From NCBI RefSeq assembly GCF_026151205.1, contig NC_087079.1, forward strand, positions 17,788,945 through 17,852,944: a stretch of 64,000 bases of DNA, read 5' to 3'. Source of the DNA: Bolinopsis microptera (lineage: Eukaryota > Ctenophora > Tentaculata > Lobata > Bolinopsidae). This document shows, piece by piece, positions 24,801 through 35,889 of this stretch. A program made the position numbers and the translations under genes. Each line of letters begins with the position of its first letter. Position 1 is the first letter of the stretch. A model generated the notes under the pieces. The model was not told where the DNA came from. It ran no database searches and saw nothing but the letters and a program-made list of their open reading frames with translations.

Positions 24801-27800
24801 ATTTCCTGCCAGTTTGAGACTTGTAACGGTCGATGGGTTCAGCTCTCTGATAAGGTAACTCTATGTCACGTGACATTCATTATCGCGTGACGTCATTTAA
24901 TATTCACTGTCACGTGACGTGACTAGAAGCTAACTCAGGGCTACTCATCTTGAAGTCTTATTAATATTATCATGTTTGACTACTAGAAATATTGGATAAT
25001 AAATAGTACGTTAACTTTAATTGCACTTCAGATCACACGTAAATCAGAGCGATGTCGCCACTTGCAAGACCTTCAAGCGTCACTTCGTGGTCACGAGGTC
25101 ATGATGTCACAGTTTGACACTATGCTGAAGGAGCTGGAGTTATTGTTGCGTAGTGAAGGCTATGATAAGAGTTTTATAACCGGGTTACCAGGACTACACG
25201 ACCAGATCACCGCCTCCCTACAGCTGGTTAGTTTTACATTGAGCCTCCTTACAGCTGGTTAGTTTTACATTGAGCCTCCCTACAGCTGGTTAGTTTTACA
25301 TTGAGCCTCCCTACAGCTGGTTAGTTTTACATTGAGCCTCCCTACAGCTGGTTAGTTTTACATTGAGCCTCCCTACAGCTGGTTAGTTTTACATTGAGCC
25401 TCCCTACAGCTGGTTAGTTTTACATTGAGCCTCCCTACAGCTGGTAAGTTTTACATTGAGCCTCCCTACAATTGGTTAGTTTTACATTGAGCCTCCCTAC
25501 AATTGGTTAGTTTTACATTGAGCCTCCCTACAGCTGGTAAGTTTTACATTGAGCCTCCCTACAGCTGGTTAGTTTTACATTGAGCCTCCCTACAGCTGGT
25601 TAGTTTTACATTGAGCCTCCCTACAGCTGGTTAGTTTTACATTGAGCCTCCCTACAGCTGGTTAGTTTTACATTGAGCCTCCCTACAGCTGGTTAGTTTT
25701 ACATTGAGCCTCCCTACAGCTGGTTAGTTTTACATTGAGCCTCCCTACAGCTGGTTAGTTTTACATTGAGCCTCCCTACAGCTGGTTAGTTTTACATTGA
25801 GCCTCCCTACAGCTGGTTAGTTTTACATTGAGCCTCCCTACAGCTGGTAAGTTTTACATTGAGCCTCCCTACAATTGGTTAGTTTTACATTGAGCCTCCC
25901 TACAATTGGTTAGTTTTACATTGAGCCTCCCTACAGCTGGTTAGTTTTACATTGAGCCTCCCTACAATTGGTTAGTTTTACATTGAGCCTCCCTACAGCT
26001 GGTAAGTTTTACATTGAGCCTCCCTACAGCTGGTTAGTTTTACATTGAGCCTCCCTACAGCTGGTTAGTTTTACATTGAGCCTCCCTACAGCTGGTAAGT
26101 TTTACATTGAGCCTCCCTACAGCTGGTTAGTTTTACATTGAGCCTCCCTACAGCTGGTTAGTTTTACATTGAGCCTCCCTACAGCTGGTTAGTTTTACAT
26201 TGAGCCTCCCTACAGCTGGTTAGTTTTACATTGAGCCTCCCTACAGCTGGTTAGTTTTACATTGAGCCTCCCTACAGCTGGTTAGTTTTACATTGAGCCT
26301 CCCTACAGCTGGTTAGTTTTACATTGAGCCTCCCTACAGCTGGTTAGTTTTACATTGAGCCTCCCTACAGCTGGTTAGTTTTACATTGAGCCTCCCTACA
26401 GCTGGTAAGTTTTACATTGAGCCTCCCTACAATTGGTTAGTTTTACATTGAGCCTCCCTACAATTGGTTAGTTTTACATTGAGCCTCCCTACAGCTGGTT
26501 AGTTTTACATTGAGCCTCCCTACAGCTGGTTAGTTTTACATTGAGCCTCCCTACAGCTGGTAAGTTTTACATTGAGCCTCCCTACAGCTGGTTAGTTTTA
26601 CATTGAGCCTCCCTACAGCTGGTTAGTTTTACATTGAGCCTCCCTACAGCTGGTTAGTTTTACATTGAGCCTCCCTACAGCTGGTTAGTTTTACATTGAG
26701 CCTCCCTACAGCTGGTTAGTTTTACATTGAGCCTCCCTACAGCTGGTTAGTTTTACATTGAGCCTCCCTACAGCTGGTTAGTTTTACATTGAGCCTCCCT
26801 ACAGCTGGTTAGTTTTACATTGAGCCTCCCTACAGCTGGTTAGTTTTACATTGAGCCTCCCTACAGCTGGTTAGTTTTACATTGAGCCTCCCTACAGCTG
26901 GTTAGTTTTACATTGAGCCTCCCTACAATTGGTTAGTTTTACATTGAGCCTCCCTACAATTGGTTAGTTTTACATTGAGCCTCCCTACAGCTGGTTAGTT
27001 TTACATTGAGCCTCCCTACAGCTGGTTAGTTTTACATTGAGGCTTACCTTACTTTACTTTCAAGCTGATGAAGATGACAGCAAATTGTCAATACTTATAT
27101 ATTTTTCAGATATTTTGGGTTTTTAAAGTTTACAATAAGCGTCTCTTAAAATTTACGTACAACATGCTACATGATAGAACTATACTTACTCCTACACTAA
27201 TACCAGGTGGGCTCGCTAGAGAAGGAGTGCGGGCAACTACAACTAGAGGACAGTGTGTGTAGTTGTGGGCTGGAGATATCACTGGGAACTACTAGCAGCA
27301 AGTGTAGAACTAAGTGCCAACTTCTACTGGAACTCCTCTCTAAATATCAGGTACGTGATATCTTAACACGTCATCTTCGAACGTCATCACATCAGAACGT
27401 GACGTCATCGCAACATAACGTGACGTCATCGCAAAATAACGTGACGTCATCACAACATAACGTGACGTCATCACAACATAACGTGACGTCATGACAACAT
27501 AACCTGACGTCATCACAACATACCGTGACGTCATGACAACATACCGTGACGTCATGACACTAATACCCACTACTACAGGGTGATCTAGACGCGCACCTGA
27601 GGGATGTTAAACTGTGCACTGCTCTGTACTCTGAACTGACTACTGAACTTGGTGTGATAGCAGGACACGTGTTATCAGCACTGAGCAACACTTCTCTTCC
27701 TATAGCAGACAGAGTAAGTTTACAGTAAATTTACAAAATGTAAATTACTACTTCATTTTTAAGTTTAGTGTTAATTATAGATTTTATTTAACATTCACTC

Positions 27801-27846
27801 CTAGTCCTACAATTTGATGTATGAGACGAGTGATAAACAGGAATAA
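18836..27846 (+). CDS. Gene S, left copy: serine-rich protein with spectrin-type repeats
   Basis: Inferred coding exons, all frame-continuous: 18836-20446, 21482-21973, 22342-22473, 23197-23446, 23749-23848, 24001-24114, 24260-24500, 24726-24854, 25032-25226, 27207-27350, 27579-27713, 27805-27846; about 1,194 residues. Residues 1-537 are Ser/Asp-rich and probably disordered, with in-frame repeats (TSPDQLIS x5, ELMKPDFSAAR x2, TTATCSTC-like x3). Exon 2 adds KSSTMAT heptapeptides. The rest is helical; TTWLEGL and GRWVQLSDK match the conserved tryptophan positions of spectrin repeats, suggesting a dystrophin/plakin/nesprin-like cytoskeletal linker. The C-terminus (...SDKQE) is not a KASH tail. 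AATAAA overlaps the stop at 27,842. The ATG at 18,836 is the first in frame, but the frame is open back to 18,776, so the first exon could be internal. Confidence 0.75.
20990..21112 (+). repeat. 38-bp repeat in gene S intron 1, about 3.5 copies
   Basis: Tandem units containing TTAACTCTTACATCTTCAC and CTCATCACAGTCGACTAG. Each copy holds a pyrimidine stretch followed by CACAG, resembling a 3' splice site. The right arm has about one copy, near 59,404. Confidence 0.85.
21526..21800 (+). repeat. Coding 21-bp repeat in exon 2 of gene S
   Basis: About twelve 21-bp units encode the heptapeptide KSSTMAT and variants (KNSTMAT, KSSSMAS). The right copy of the exon has only about six, so the two proteins differ by whole heptapeptides without frame damage. 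The antisense frame (Val/Leu-rich, membrane-like) is a shadow. Confidence 0.9.
23457..23640 (+). repeat. 20-bp intronic repeat with CACGTG box
   Basis: Tandem units of CACGTGTTATCGCGCGTTAC and degenerate forms, starting about 10 bp after the 5' splice site of the exon ending at 23,446. CpG-rich and E-box-containing. Counterpart at 56,880-57,075. Confidence 0.9.
24130..24192 (+). repeat. Three copies of a CACGTGACGTCATCA-type word
   Basis: Three 21-bp units combining an E-box (CACGTG) and a CRE-like TGACGTCA in the intron after exon 24,001-24,114. A similar set is at about 56,340-56,395. Similar words recur near 24,890-24,920 and in the array at 27,385. Another 16-bp repeat (AACGTGTTGTTAAGGT) lies at about 24,600-24,705. 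Confidence 0.8.
25215..27040 (+). repeat. 31-bp array copying a 5' splice site, about 59 copies
   Basis: The unit reads CTCCCTACAG / CTG / GTTAGTTTTACATTGAGC: the last 13 bases of the exon ending at 25,226, its donor GTTAGT, and the first intron bases. The first unit is the real exon end; the rest fill the intron. Variants are mainly CAGCTGGTAAG and CAATTGGTTAG. Each copy also contains a pyrimidine tract plus CAG three bases before the donor. The right arm has a single unit (near 55,390-55,415). Confidence 0.97.
27385..27552 (+). repeat. 21-bp CRE-containing intronic repeat, about 8 copies
   Basis: Units of TGACGTCATCACAACATAACG in the intron between exons 27,207-27,350 and 27,579-27,713 of gene S. 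TGACGTCA is the palindromic CREB/ATF site. The right arm has about 31 copies (54,436-55,105). The open frames on both strands come from the 21-bp period. Confidence 0.95.
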
Positions 27847-28186
27847 AAAACGAAACAGGATCGGTTATTAATTTTATAAAAATATGTTTGTTTCAAAGAC
27901 CAGAAGGCCACCCATAAGGGCTTTTGAGCAGTATACACAATTTAATTTAAACAAAATTAAGTTGGTATCCCTGGAAACGACCTGCACCTATACTTACAAT
28001 AACACAGTAGAAGGCTGCGTTAACGAAGATTAACACATGTATTGATAATTTGTGTAACAATTCTTAGAACTTAATAAACAACTCCAGTAACTATTTAGTA
28101 AGTCAAATAACTGTCTTTATATTACAAACGTAATAGCATACTTCACGAGATATTCACGAGCATCTCAAGTAACAACATTATACAGT

Positions 28187-28333
28187 GTATTCTGTGTAAA
28201 ATTATCTTTATCCCGGTTGTTGCGACAAGTGAAAATGCTCTTATTAGGGAAAGGAGTTTACTCGACGTTTCAATGTAACTACATCGTATTCATCGTATAA
28301 CAACAGGGATAAAGATAATTTTACACAGAATAC
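28187..28333. other. 147-bp hairpin element between genes S and A (left)
   Basis: Arms 28187-28221 and 28299-28333 are 35-bp reverse complements with one mismatch, separated by 77 nt. It sits in the about 620-bp gap between the convergent 3' ends of gene S (27,846) and gene A (28,468), and is conserved at 53662-53808. It resembles a small MITE but may also act in 3'-end formation of both transcripts. No clear target-site duplication is visible. Confidence 0.75.
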
Positions 28334-28467
28334 ATTACAACAATGCGACTCATAAATAATACTCCAATCCGGATTTTACACTTTATACAGTAGAACAGTA
28401 TTAGTAGTAGTATAGTAACAGTATCTTTCATCATCACTAACTCACAAGCGAAGTTATTTTACCCAAA

Positions 28468-30426
28468 TCAAGGAACGGAAGGGTCCGGTAATATACGGTG
28501 GTGTGTTTTGGTGGTTTCATCAGCTGCTCCTGTCTTTAAAGCTTGTTCAGGTCCTGTCTTTAAAGCTTGTTCAGCTAATATATCGTCTATCTGAGCTCTA
28601 CTTGCTACTACCCCTTTCCTCAGACTTACCGTAGCTATCAGTCCCCCTGCCCTGCACACCTTCTTGTGCTTGTTGCTGTGCCTGACAGCTTGTTGGTTGC
28701 CAGGACAACATGCTACAAAGGTATTGAGCAGGTGCCCTATTAGTGCTATTACTCCCAGTACTATTACAGCGTAGGGTTGGTCTATGGGTTCCTTGTGGTA
28801 CATCTCCCTCTCTTCCCACCCCATCTTCTTTAACATTTGCACGTAGTTTAACACTGGGTCCAGGTCCTTTATTTGCTTTCCTACCACTCCTAGTGTTCCT
28901 ATTGCTGGTAATTAGTTAATTAGTTAATTAGTTAATTAGTTAATTAGTTAATTAGTTAGACTAGCTCAATTGTGTGGTAATATCCAGAGATTAAAGTGGA
29001 TTTTTAAATCAGTTAATCAGAAAAACCAAGTTTTAGTAATCTATACTAATAATCCTTAAAAGTTTGTGGGTTCGTGGGAAATTTCCGATAGTGACGTCCC
29101 GGCCGTAGGCACGGGTTACAGTAGTACTATAATATATTCATTGGTATAAAGAAGACAAACTTGCTGATTTTATCTTGTCAGTTAAATATGAAATAAGACC
29201 AGTATTTGTATCTTGTACATATAATTGTAAGTAATTAAATACATACACGAGAGGAGACCCACAACTATCATAGCAGTCCTAGCATTCTTGTGATCTGTAG
29301 GAATATAGGGTATTAATAACGCTATCATAGCAGTTCTAGCATTCTTGTGATCTGTAGGAATATAGGGTATTAATAACGCTAGGTTACTAAGGTGTTACTA
29401 GGGTGTTACTAGGGTGTTACTAAGGTGTTACTAGGGTGTTACTAGGGTGTTATTAGTGAATAGAGGGTGTTAATAGTAAGTTTTATCATTTTGAGAATCT
29501 TATTCGAAATATTTTCCATACATTTGAAGTGCTAAGTAAGAATTTAAATCTGTTCTTCAAAAGGATTGATCTAACGTTTTCCGTATAATATCTTCATTGT
29601 CAAAAAAATAATTGAAATTAATAAATAAAATTAATAACTCACGCTTCTTATAACAAAGGCAATCTGAATCTGAAAATGAAAATACGTTCAATTTTATTGC
29701 CTTGGTTCTGATTTGTTGCCATAGTTACTTAATTTTGACATGTGATCCCAATGTTTGTGTTGGTATCATAATTACAGTAAAACATGTTAAATGTTAAGCA
29801 AACACTTGCGTACCACCCAACATCTGAGCTATCGGGTGTTACTAGGGTGTTACTAAGGTGTTACTAGGGTGTTACTAAGGTGTTACTAGGGTGTTACTAG
29901 GGTGTTACTAGGGTGTTACTAAGGTGTTACTAGGGTGTTACTAGGATGTTACTAAGGTGTTACTAGGGTGTTACTAGGGTGTTACTAGGGTGTTACTAAG
30001 GTGTTACTAAGTACGTACCTCCCAACATCTGAGCTATTCTGAGTGAGGTGAGAATGCAATCAGCCCCCAACAATATCAGGTACACTGTACAAATTGAGGA
30101 ACCTGAAAATAGTCAGAAAAAGAGAATAGAATTAATCATGCAATTATTTGGAGTTTGTCTTGCAAATGGTGTTCATATTTCAATTATTGATAATTTATTG
30201 ATGAACCGAACATGGTTAAAAGATTTCGCTTCGAGTCACGATTTCAAAATGCAAATAATCTGTGAAAATGTAGTTACCCAAATGTATTTATATTAAGTTA
30301 GTCACTAATAATAAGGTTTACATTTAGGTACTCACTTTGAGCGTCCACTCCGAGTAACATAATAGCGATAGTTAACTGAGCAACAGTAGCGGCGCACACT
30401 GCCATAGCCCCGATTACAAAAGACAT
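28468..30426 (-). CDS. Gene A, left copy: four-helix membrane protein
   Basis: Exons on the minus strand: 30426-30336, 30102-30019, 29669-29643, 29294-29247, 28904-28468 (91, 84, 27, 48, 437 nt; 228 residues, TGA stop). All junctions are GT-AG and phases match genes B and C. Predicted helices: exon 1 (AMAVCAATVAQLTIAIMLLG), exon 2, exon 4 into exon 5 (MIVLGLLSSIGTLGVV) and exon 5 (YAVIVLGVIALIGHLLNT). The C-terminal tail of about 60 residues is basic then polar and contains an in-frame duplication (EQALKTGPEQALKTG) absent from the right copy. Family not recognised; a tetraspan plasma-membrane protein is inferred. The small exon 3 differs from the right copy only by synonymous changes. Confidence 0.8.
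29240..29360 (-). repeat. Two-copy 57-bp repeat over the exon 4 acceptor of gene A
   Basis: The acceptor and first about 30 bases of exon 4 (ATCACAAGAATGCTAG...) are present twice in tandem on the minus strand. The right arm has about 22 copies of the same unit (49,757-50,947), so this is the near-unexpanded state. Confidence 0.9.
29378..29470 (-). repeat. 11-bp intronic repeat (GGTGTTACTAG)n in gene A
   Basis: About eight copies in intron 3 of gene A. The corresponding right-arm array (49,212-49,756) has about 50. Confidence 0.92.
29825..30012 (-). repeat. 11-bp intronic repeat after exon 2 of gene A
   Basis: About 17 copies of GGTGTTACTAG/A between the exon 2 donor (30,019) and a degenerate partial copy of the exon 2 end near 29,806-29,832. 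In the right arm this space has become a larger array that includes eight further copies of the exon end. Confidence 0.92.
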
Positions 30427-31109
30427 GTGTAAACTGAGCTAATCTAGCTGGAGGTGTATATCATAGTCATGATAATATACAGGAACAACGGTTTATATTG
30501 ATAATTGAAAACCATCTAAAAATTGTTACAGTAAGTGAAGATAACCTATCTATAAGTGAACTGCAAAAGGATCGCGTCATGTTAAAAGATACTAGTACAT
30601 GACATTGCTGTTATACACAGCACAAAACAGAGGATAACTTAAGAAAATACAGTATGTTTGGTGTTTAGAGTGACTAACCTTTGTTCTCCCTCTGTCGTAC
30701 AGTCATTGTGAATCAGCTTTGTTCGGTGGTACAATCTTTGTGACCCCGACTAATTTGTATTGATTGAAGTACAATAGCAAGCATTTAGAATATAATAATA
30801 CCTAGCACACCATTCCTCGTACATAGCTGGTTCTGTGTGTGTATGTATGTGTGTGTGTATAATTTAAAGGTGTTTGGACAGTGGCTCATTACTGAATTAC
30901 TGAATTAATCTTCTTATAACCCAAACTCTAACGCTGACCCTAAACATGGAACTAAAACATTTTAGGGTTATACGGGTTCCTGCTAGTGGAACTAAAACGT
31001 ATCATATACCAAAACCCTTCAGGTTTAGACTCCAGTTTTCATGTCAGTTCAATTTAATTTTTGTGATATTTTTAGACGGAATAAAACAGGTTCACTGTTT
31101 AAACATTAT

Positions 31110-31304
31110 CTACTCCATAACAATCTCAGCAAATACAGGGTGTACTGCATAAAATAAGTGCAAATCAGAAACATCAGTAAAGGGATAATTACCGTAAATA
31201 TATTTCATAGAATGAATAGATAAGAATGAAGGCGTCCATTCAAAATCAAAACTAAATTGAACACAAGTTGGACGGTGGAATGCACTGCATTTTTTGAATT
31301 CCAT
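31110..31304 (-). CDS. 64-codon open frame conserved in both arms (left)
   Basis: ATG-to-TAG frame starting MEFKKCSAFHRPTC, with a full-length partner at 46,647-46,841. The two copies differ by six bases, about three synonymous and three non-synonymous, which is no clear sign of selection on protein. It lies between genes A and B on the same strand as both. It has no recognised domain or signal peptide and may be a chance frame in conserved flanking DNA. Confidence 0.2.
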   Translation of the reverse strand: MEFKKCSAFHRPTCVQFSFDFEWTPSFLSIHSMKYIYGNYPFTDVSDLHLFYAVHPVFAEIVME

Positions 31305-31517
31305 TTTTTAATTAAACTTAATATTCTACAATCTCAAAAGTCATAGTTCTGCATATATAGTAGAAATATCCAACAGTTTGTGTTGGAATTCGAAGAGAGA
31401 AGATTGAACTAGATTTACATAAAAATAATAAAGCGTAATTTGTCAGTCCATGATAACCCTCAGTCTAGAAAGTCGAATCTTTATCTACTTCCTAACAGTA
31501 CCTCATTAACATGAGTT

Positions 31518-33290
31518 CTTAGTAACCTCTTAGTAACCGCGCGATACTAACTCCTCTACTTGTTATCCCCTAGTAACCGCGCGTTACTAACTCCTCTGCT
31601 TGTTATCCCCTAGTAACCTCCTAGTAACCGCGCGTTACTAACTCCTCTACTTGTTATCCCCTAGTTACCTCCTAGTTACCGCGCGATACTAACTCCTCTA
31701 CTTCTTGCCCCCTAGTTACCTCCTAGTAACCGCACGTTACTAACTCCTCTACTTGTTATCCCCTAGTAACCGCGCGTTACTAACTCCTCTACTTGTTATC
31801 CCCTAGTTACCTCCTAGTTACCGCGCGATACTAACTCCTCTACTTCTTGCCCCCTAGTTACCTCCTAGTAACCGCACGTTACTAACTCCTCTACTTGTTA
31901 TCCCCTAGTAACCGCGCGTTACTAACTCCTCTACTTGTTATCCCCTAGTTACCTCCTAGTTACCGCGCGATACTAACTCCTCTACTTCTTGCCCCCTAGT
32001 TACCTCCTAGTAACCGCACGTTACTAACTCCTCTACTTGTTATCCCCTAGTAACCGCGCGTTACTAACTCCTCTACTTGTTATCCCCTAGTTACCTCCTA
32101 GTAACCGCGCGTTACTAACTCCTCTACTTGTTATCCCCTAGTTACCTCCTAGTTACCGCGCGATACTAACTCCTCTACTTCTTGCCCCCTAGTTACCTCC
32201 TAGTAACCGCACGTTACTAACTCCTCTACTTGTTATCCCCTAGTAACCGCGCGTTACTAACTCCTCTACTTGTTATCCCCTAGTTACCTCCTAGTTACCG
32301 CGCGATACTAACTCCTCTACTTCTTGCCCCCTAGTTACCTCCTAGTAACCGCGCGTTACTAACTCCTCTACTTCTTGCCCCCTAGTTACCTCCTAGTAAC
32401 CGCACGTTACTAACTCCTCTACTTGTTATTCCCTAGTAACCTCCTAGTAACCGCGCGTTACTAACTCCTCTACTTGTTATCCCCTAGTTACCTCCTAGTT
32501 ACCGCGCGATACTAACTCCTCTACTTCTTGCCCCCTAGTTACCTCCTAGTAACCGCACGTTACTAACTCCTCTACTTGTTATCCCCTAGTAACCGCGCGT
32601 TACTAACTCCTCTACTTGTTATCCCCTAGTTACCTCCTAGTTACCGCGCGATACTAACTCCTCTACTTCTTGCCCCCTAGTTACCTCCTAGTAACCGCGC
32701 GTTACTAACTCCTCTACTTGTTATCCCCTAGTTACCTCCTAGTAACCGCACGTTACTAACTCCTCTACTTGTTATCCCCTAGTAACCTCCTAGTAACCGC
32801 GCGTTACTAACTCCTCTACTTGTTATCCCCTAGTTACCTCCTAGTTACCGCGCGATACTAACTCCTCTACTTCTTGCCCCCTAGTTACCTCCTAGTAACC
32901 GCGCGTTACTAACTCCTCTGCTTGTTATCCCCTAGTAACCTCTTAGTAACCGCGCGTTACTAACTCCTCTACTTGTTATCCCCTAGTTACCTCCTAGTTA
33001 CCGCGCGATACTAACTCCTCTACTTCTTGCCCCCTAGTTACCTCCTAGTAACCGCGCGTTACTAACTCCTCTACTTGTTCTCCCCTAGTTACCTCCTAGT
33101 AACCGCGCGATACTAACTCCTCTACTTCTTGCCCCCTAGTTACCTCCTAGTAACCGCGCGTTACTAACTCCTCTACTTGTTCTCCCCTAGTTACCTCCTA
33201 ATAACCGCGCGTTACTAACTCCTCTACTTGTTATCCCCTAGTTACCTCCTAGTAACCGCGCGTTACCAACTCCTCTACTTGTTATCCCCG
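31518..33290 (-). repeat. 40/50-bp array copying the stop-codon region of gene B (left)
   Basis: About 40 units on the minus strand. Each contains GGGATAACAAGTAG, the last codons and TAG stop of gene B, followed by AGGAGTTAGTAACGCGCGG and one or two GTTACTAGG words. The first unit is the true end of the gene (33,275-33,290). The array therefore forms the 3' UTR and downstream flank. Forms with and without an extra 10-bp CTAGTTACCT block alternate in a higher-order pattern. The right arm has about 22 units. Confidence 0.95.
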
Positions 33291-35889
33291 TTGCAGAAGC
33301 AAGCTATGGCCGTATTGACCACATGCCCAGGCAGTGCAATGGCTCCCAGTACTATCATAGCCCAGTACATATCAGTATACAGGATAATCACCCCGTACGG
33401 TAGGTCGAGGTAGATCTTGTAGTTTATCTTAACCTCATAGTCTATGTCCACAACGAAGGTGTCGTTGAGTATATTGGTCCTGTTCTGGGAGGGTGACATA
33501 CCACTGAGGCTCTCGTAGAAGTCGTTAACGTGACCTGTAGTGTTGATCAGGTCCTTTATGTGCAGTGAGAGGAGCACTAACGTTCCTATACCTGAAATAA
33601 AGTGGGTTTTATTAAATAAAAAGATAAGAGGATATTGTTGATGAGATTAGTAACTGTAGTCAAGAGTAACCATAATAATCGTAGTAACCCGAGTAACTGC
33701 AGTCTACTAAAGGTGATACTCATTTATACTGACTAATGATGAGTTTCTATAACACTTACATGCGACGAGACCCAGACTGATTGTACTGATTCGGATTATT
33801 TTGGAATCTGAGAAAAAAGATTGTTAATATTGAGAAGGACATCTATCAAACAAGATACACAGTCTGATATAGTACCAATATATCCTGATAAAGCATGGCT
33901 CTTTAATAGCAGCCTATTACAGTACCCACAGTGTAAATAATACTCACTCTCAGTGTAGAAGGAAGCCACCCCACCTGAGATGTAGAATATTAGTTACCAA
34001 ATTAACCCTTAGTGGGTACATGTTGTTTATGTAAAGTAAGTAACCCTTAGTGGGAACATGTTGTTTATGAACCCATCAACAAATCTGAAAATCCTGGACA
34101 ATTATCAGTTTCCCGAACAGCTCTGTTCTCAAGACAAAACACGTGTTATTAGTGAACACACTGAGTTAATGCAGTTAACTCACCGCAACATATCTGACCA
34201 AGTCTGAAGACCAGCAGGGTGGTGGCTATTGCGAACAGCAGTGTGTAGAATATCCCTGCCCATGTTTCTGAAATTAGTTAATTAGATAAATTAACATTTA
34301 TCCATCCATTTATTCGAAGAAATGTTCACGTTAAGTAAGGTCTCTAAACATTAGTTATAATGTGATATTCACGTTTAGTAAGGTCTCTAAACATTAGTTA
34401 TAATGTAATATTCACGTTTAGTAAGGTCTCTAAACATTTGTTATAATGTAATATTCACGTTTAGTAAGGTCTCTAAACATTTGTTATAATGTGATAATGT
34501 TCACGTTAAGTAAGGTCTCTAAACATTAGTTATAATGTGATAATGTTCACGTTAAGTAAGGTCTCTAAACATTAGTTATAATGTAATATTCACGTTTAGT
34601 AAGGTCTCTAAACATTAGTTATAATGTGATAATGTTCACGTTAAGTAAGGTCTCTAAACATTAGTTATAATGTGATATTCACGTTAAGTAAGGTCTCTAA
34701 ACATTAGTTATAATGTAATATTCACGTTAAGTAAGGTCTCTAAACATTAGTTATAATGTGATAATATTCACGTTTAGTAAGGTCTCTAAACATTAGTTAT
34801 AATGTAATATTCACGTTAAGTAAGGTCTCTAAACATTAGTTATAATGTAATATTCACGTTAAGTAAGGTCTCTAAACATTAGTTATAATGTGATAATATT
34901 CACGTTTAGTAAGGTCTCTAAACATTAGTTATAATGTAATATTCACGTTAAGTAAGGTCTCTAAACATTAGTTATAATGTAATATTCACGTTAAGTAAGG
35001 TCTCTAAACATTAGTTATAATGTGATAATATTCACGTTTAGTAAGGTCTCTAAACATTAGTTATAATGTAATATTCACGTTAAGTAAGGTCTCTAAACAT
35101 TAGTTATAATGTAATATTCACGTTAAGTAAGGTCTCTAAACATTAGTTATAATGTGATAATATTCACGTTTAGTAAGGTCTCTAAACATTAGTTATAATG
35201 TAATATTCACGTTAAGTAAGGTCTCTAAACATTAGTTATAATGTAATATTCACGTTAAGTAAGGTCTCTAAACATTAGTTATAATGTAATATTCACGTTA
35301 AGTAAGGTCTCTAAACATTAGTTATAATGTGATAATATTCACGTTTAGTAAGGTCTCTAAACATTAGTTATAATGTAATATTCACGTTAAGTAAGGTCTC
35401 TAAACATTAGTTATAATGTGATATTCACGTTAAGTAAGGTCTCTAAACATTAGTTATAATGTAATATTCACGTTAAGTAAGGTCTCTAAACATTAGTTAT
35501 AATGTGATAATATTCACGTTTAGTAAGGTCTCTAAACATTAGTTATAATGTAATATTCACGTTAAGTAAGGTCTCTAAACATTAGTTATAATGTAATATT
35601 CACGTTAAGTAAGGTCTCTAAACATTAGTTATAATGTAATATTCACGTTTAGTAAGGTCTCTAAACATTAGTTATAATGTAATATTCACGTTAAGTAAGA
35701 TCTCTAAACATTAGTTATAATGTGATAATGAAACTTACTGTCTGCCTTGCCCCCAAGTATGAGTATAGTAATGATGAGCTGAGCTACAGCTGCTACCCCC
35801 ACTCCTACAGCTCCTATCAGTGCTGACATCATCTTCTCAACTATAAAACAACTCTGACTGTTATCGTTTACTGTATACGCGTGGGGCAT
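33275..35889 (-). CDS. Gene B, left copy: four-helix membrane protein
   Basis: Exons on the minus strand: 35889-35739, 34267-34184, 33974-33948, 33807-33760, 33591-33275 (151, 84, 27, 48, 317 nt; 208 residues, TAG stop). Helices: exon 1 (SALIGAVGVGVAAVAQLI), exon 2 (WAGIFYTLLFAIATTLLVF), exon 4/5 (ISTISLGLVACIGTLVLLSL) and exon 5 (YWAMIVLGAIALPGHVVNT). A loop of about 65 residues between helices 3 and 4 has three possible N-glycosylation sites (NTT, NRT, NDT) and no cysteines, so it is not a canonical tetraspanin loop. It differs from the right copy by one residue (FAIA vs FVIA) despite about 20 synonymous changes. Function unknown. Confidence 0.85.
34315..35735 (-). repeat. 44-47-bp array in intron 1 of gene B (left)
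   Basis: About 31 units of GTAAGGTCTCTAAACATTAG plus TTATAATGTAATATTCACGT, with length variants. It begins four bases from the exon 1 donor and fills the intron. The right copy has one unit (near 43,895-43,940). Units carrying TTTAGTAAGG and TTAAGTAAGG alternate in blocks, indicating higher-order amplification. Confidence 0.97.

Noticed and set aside
30048-30296. 82-codon frame (and 47668-47916)
   Set aside because: Antisense to exon 2 and intron 1 of gene A, whose exon boundaries are conserved among three paralogues.
34315-35735. CRISPR-like regular repeats
   Set aside because: Units are contiguous with no unique spacers, and the context is a eukaryotic intron; the same holds for all other arrays.
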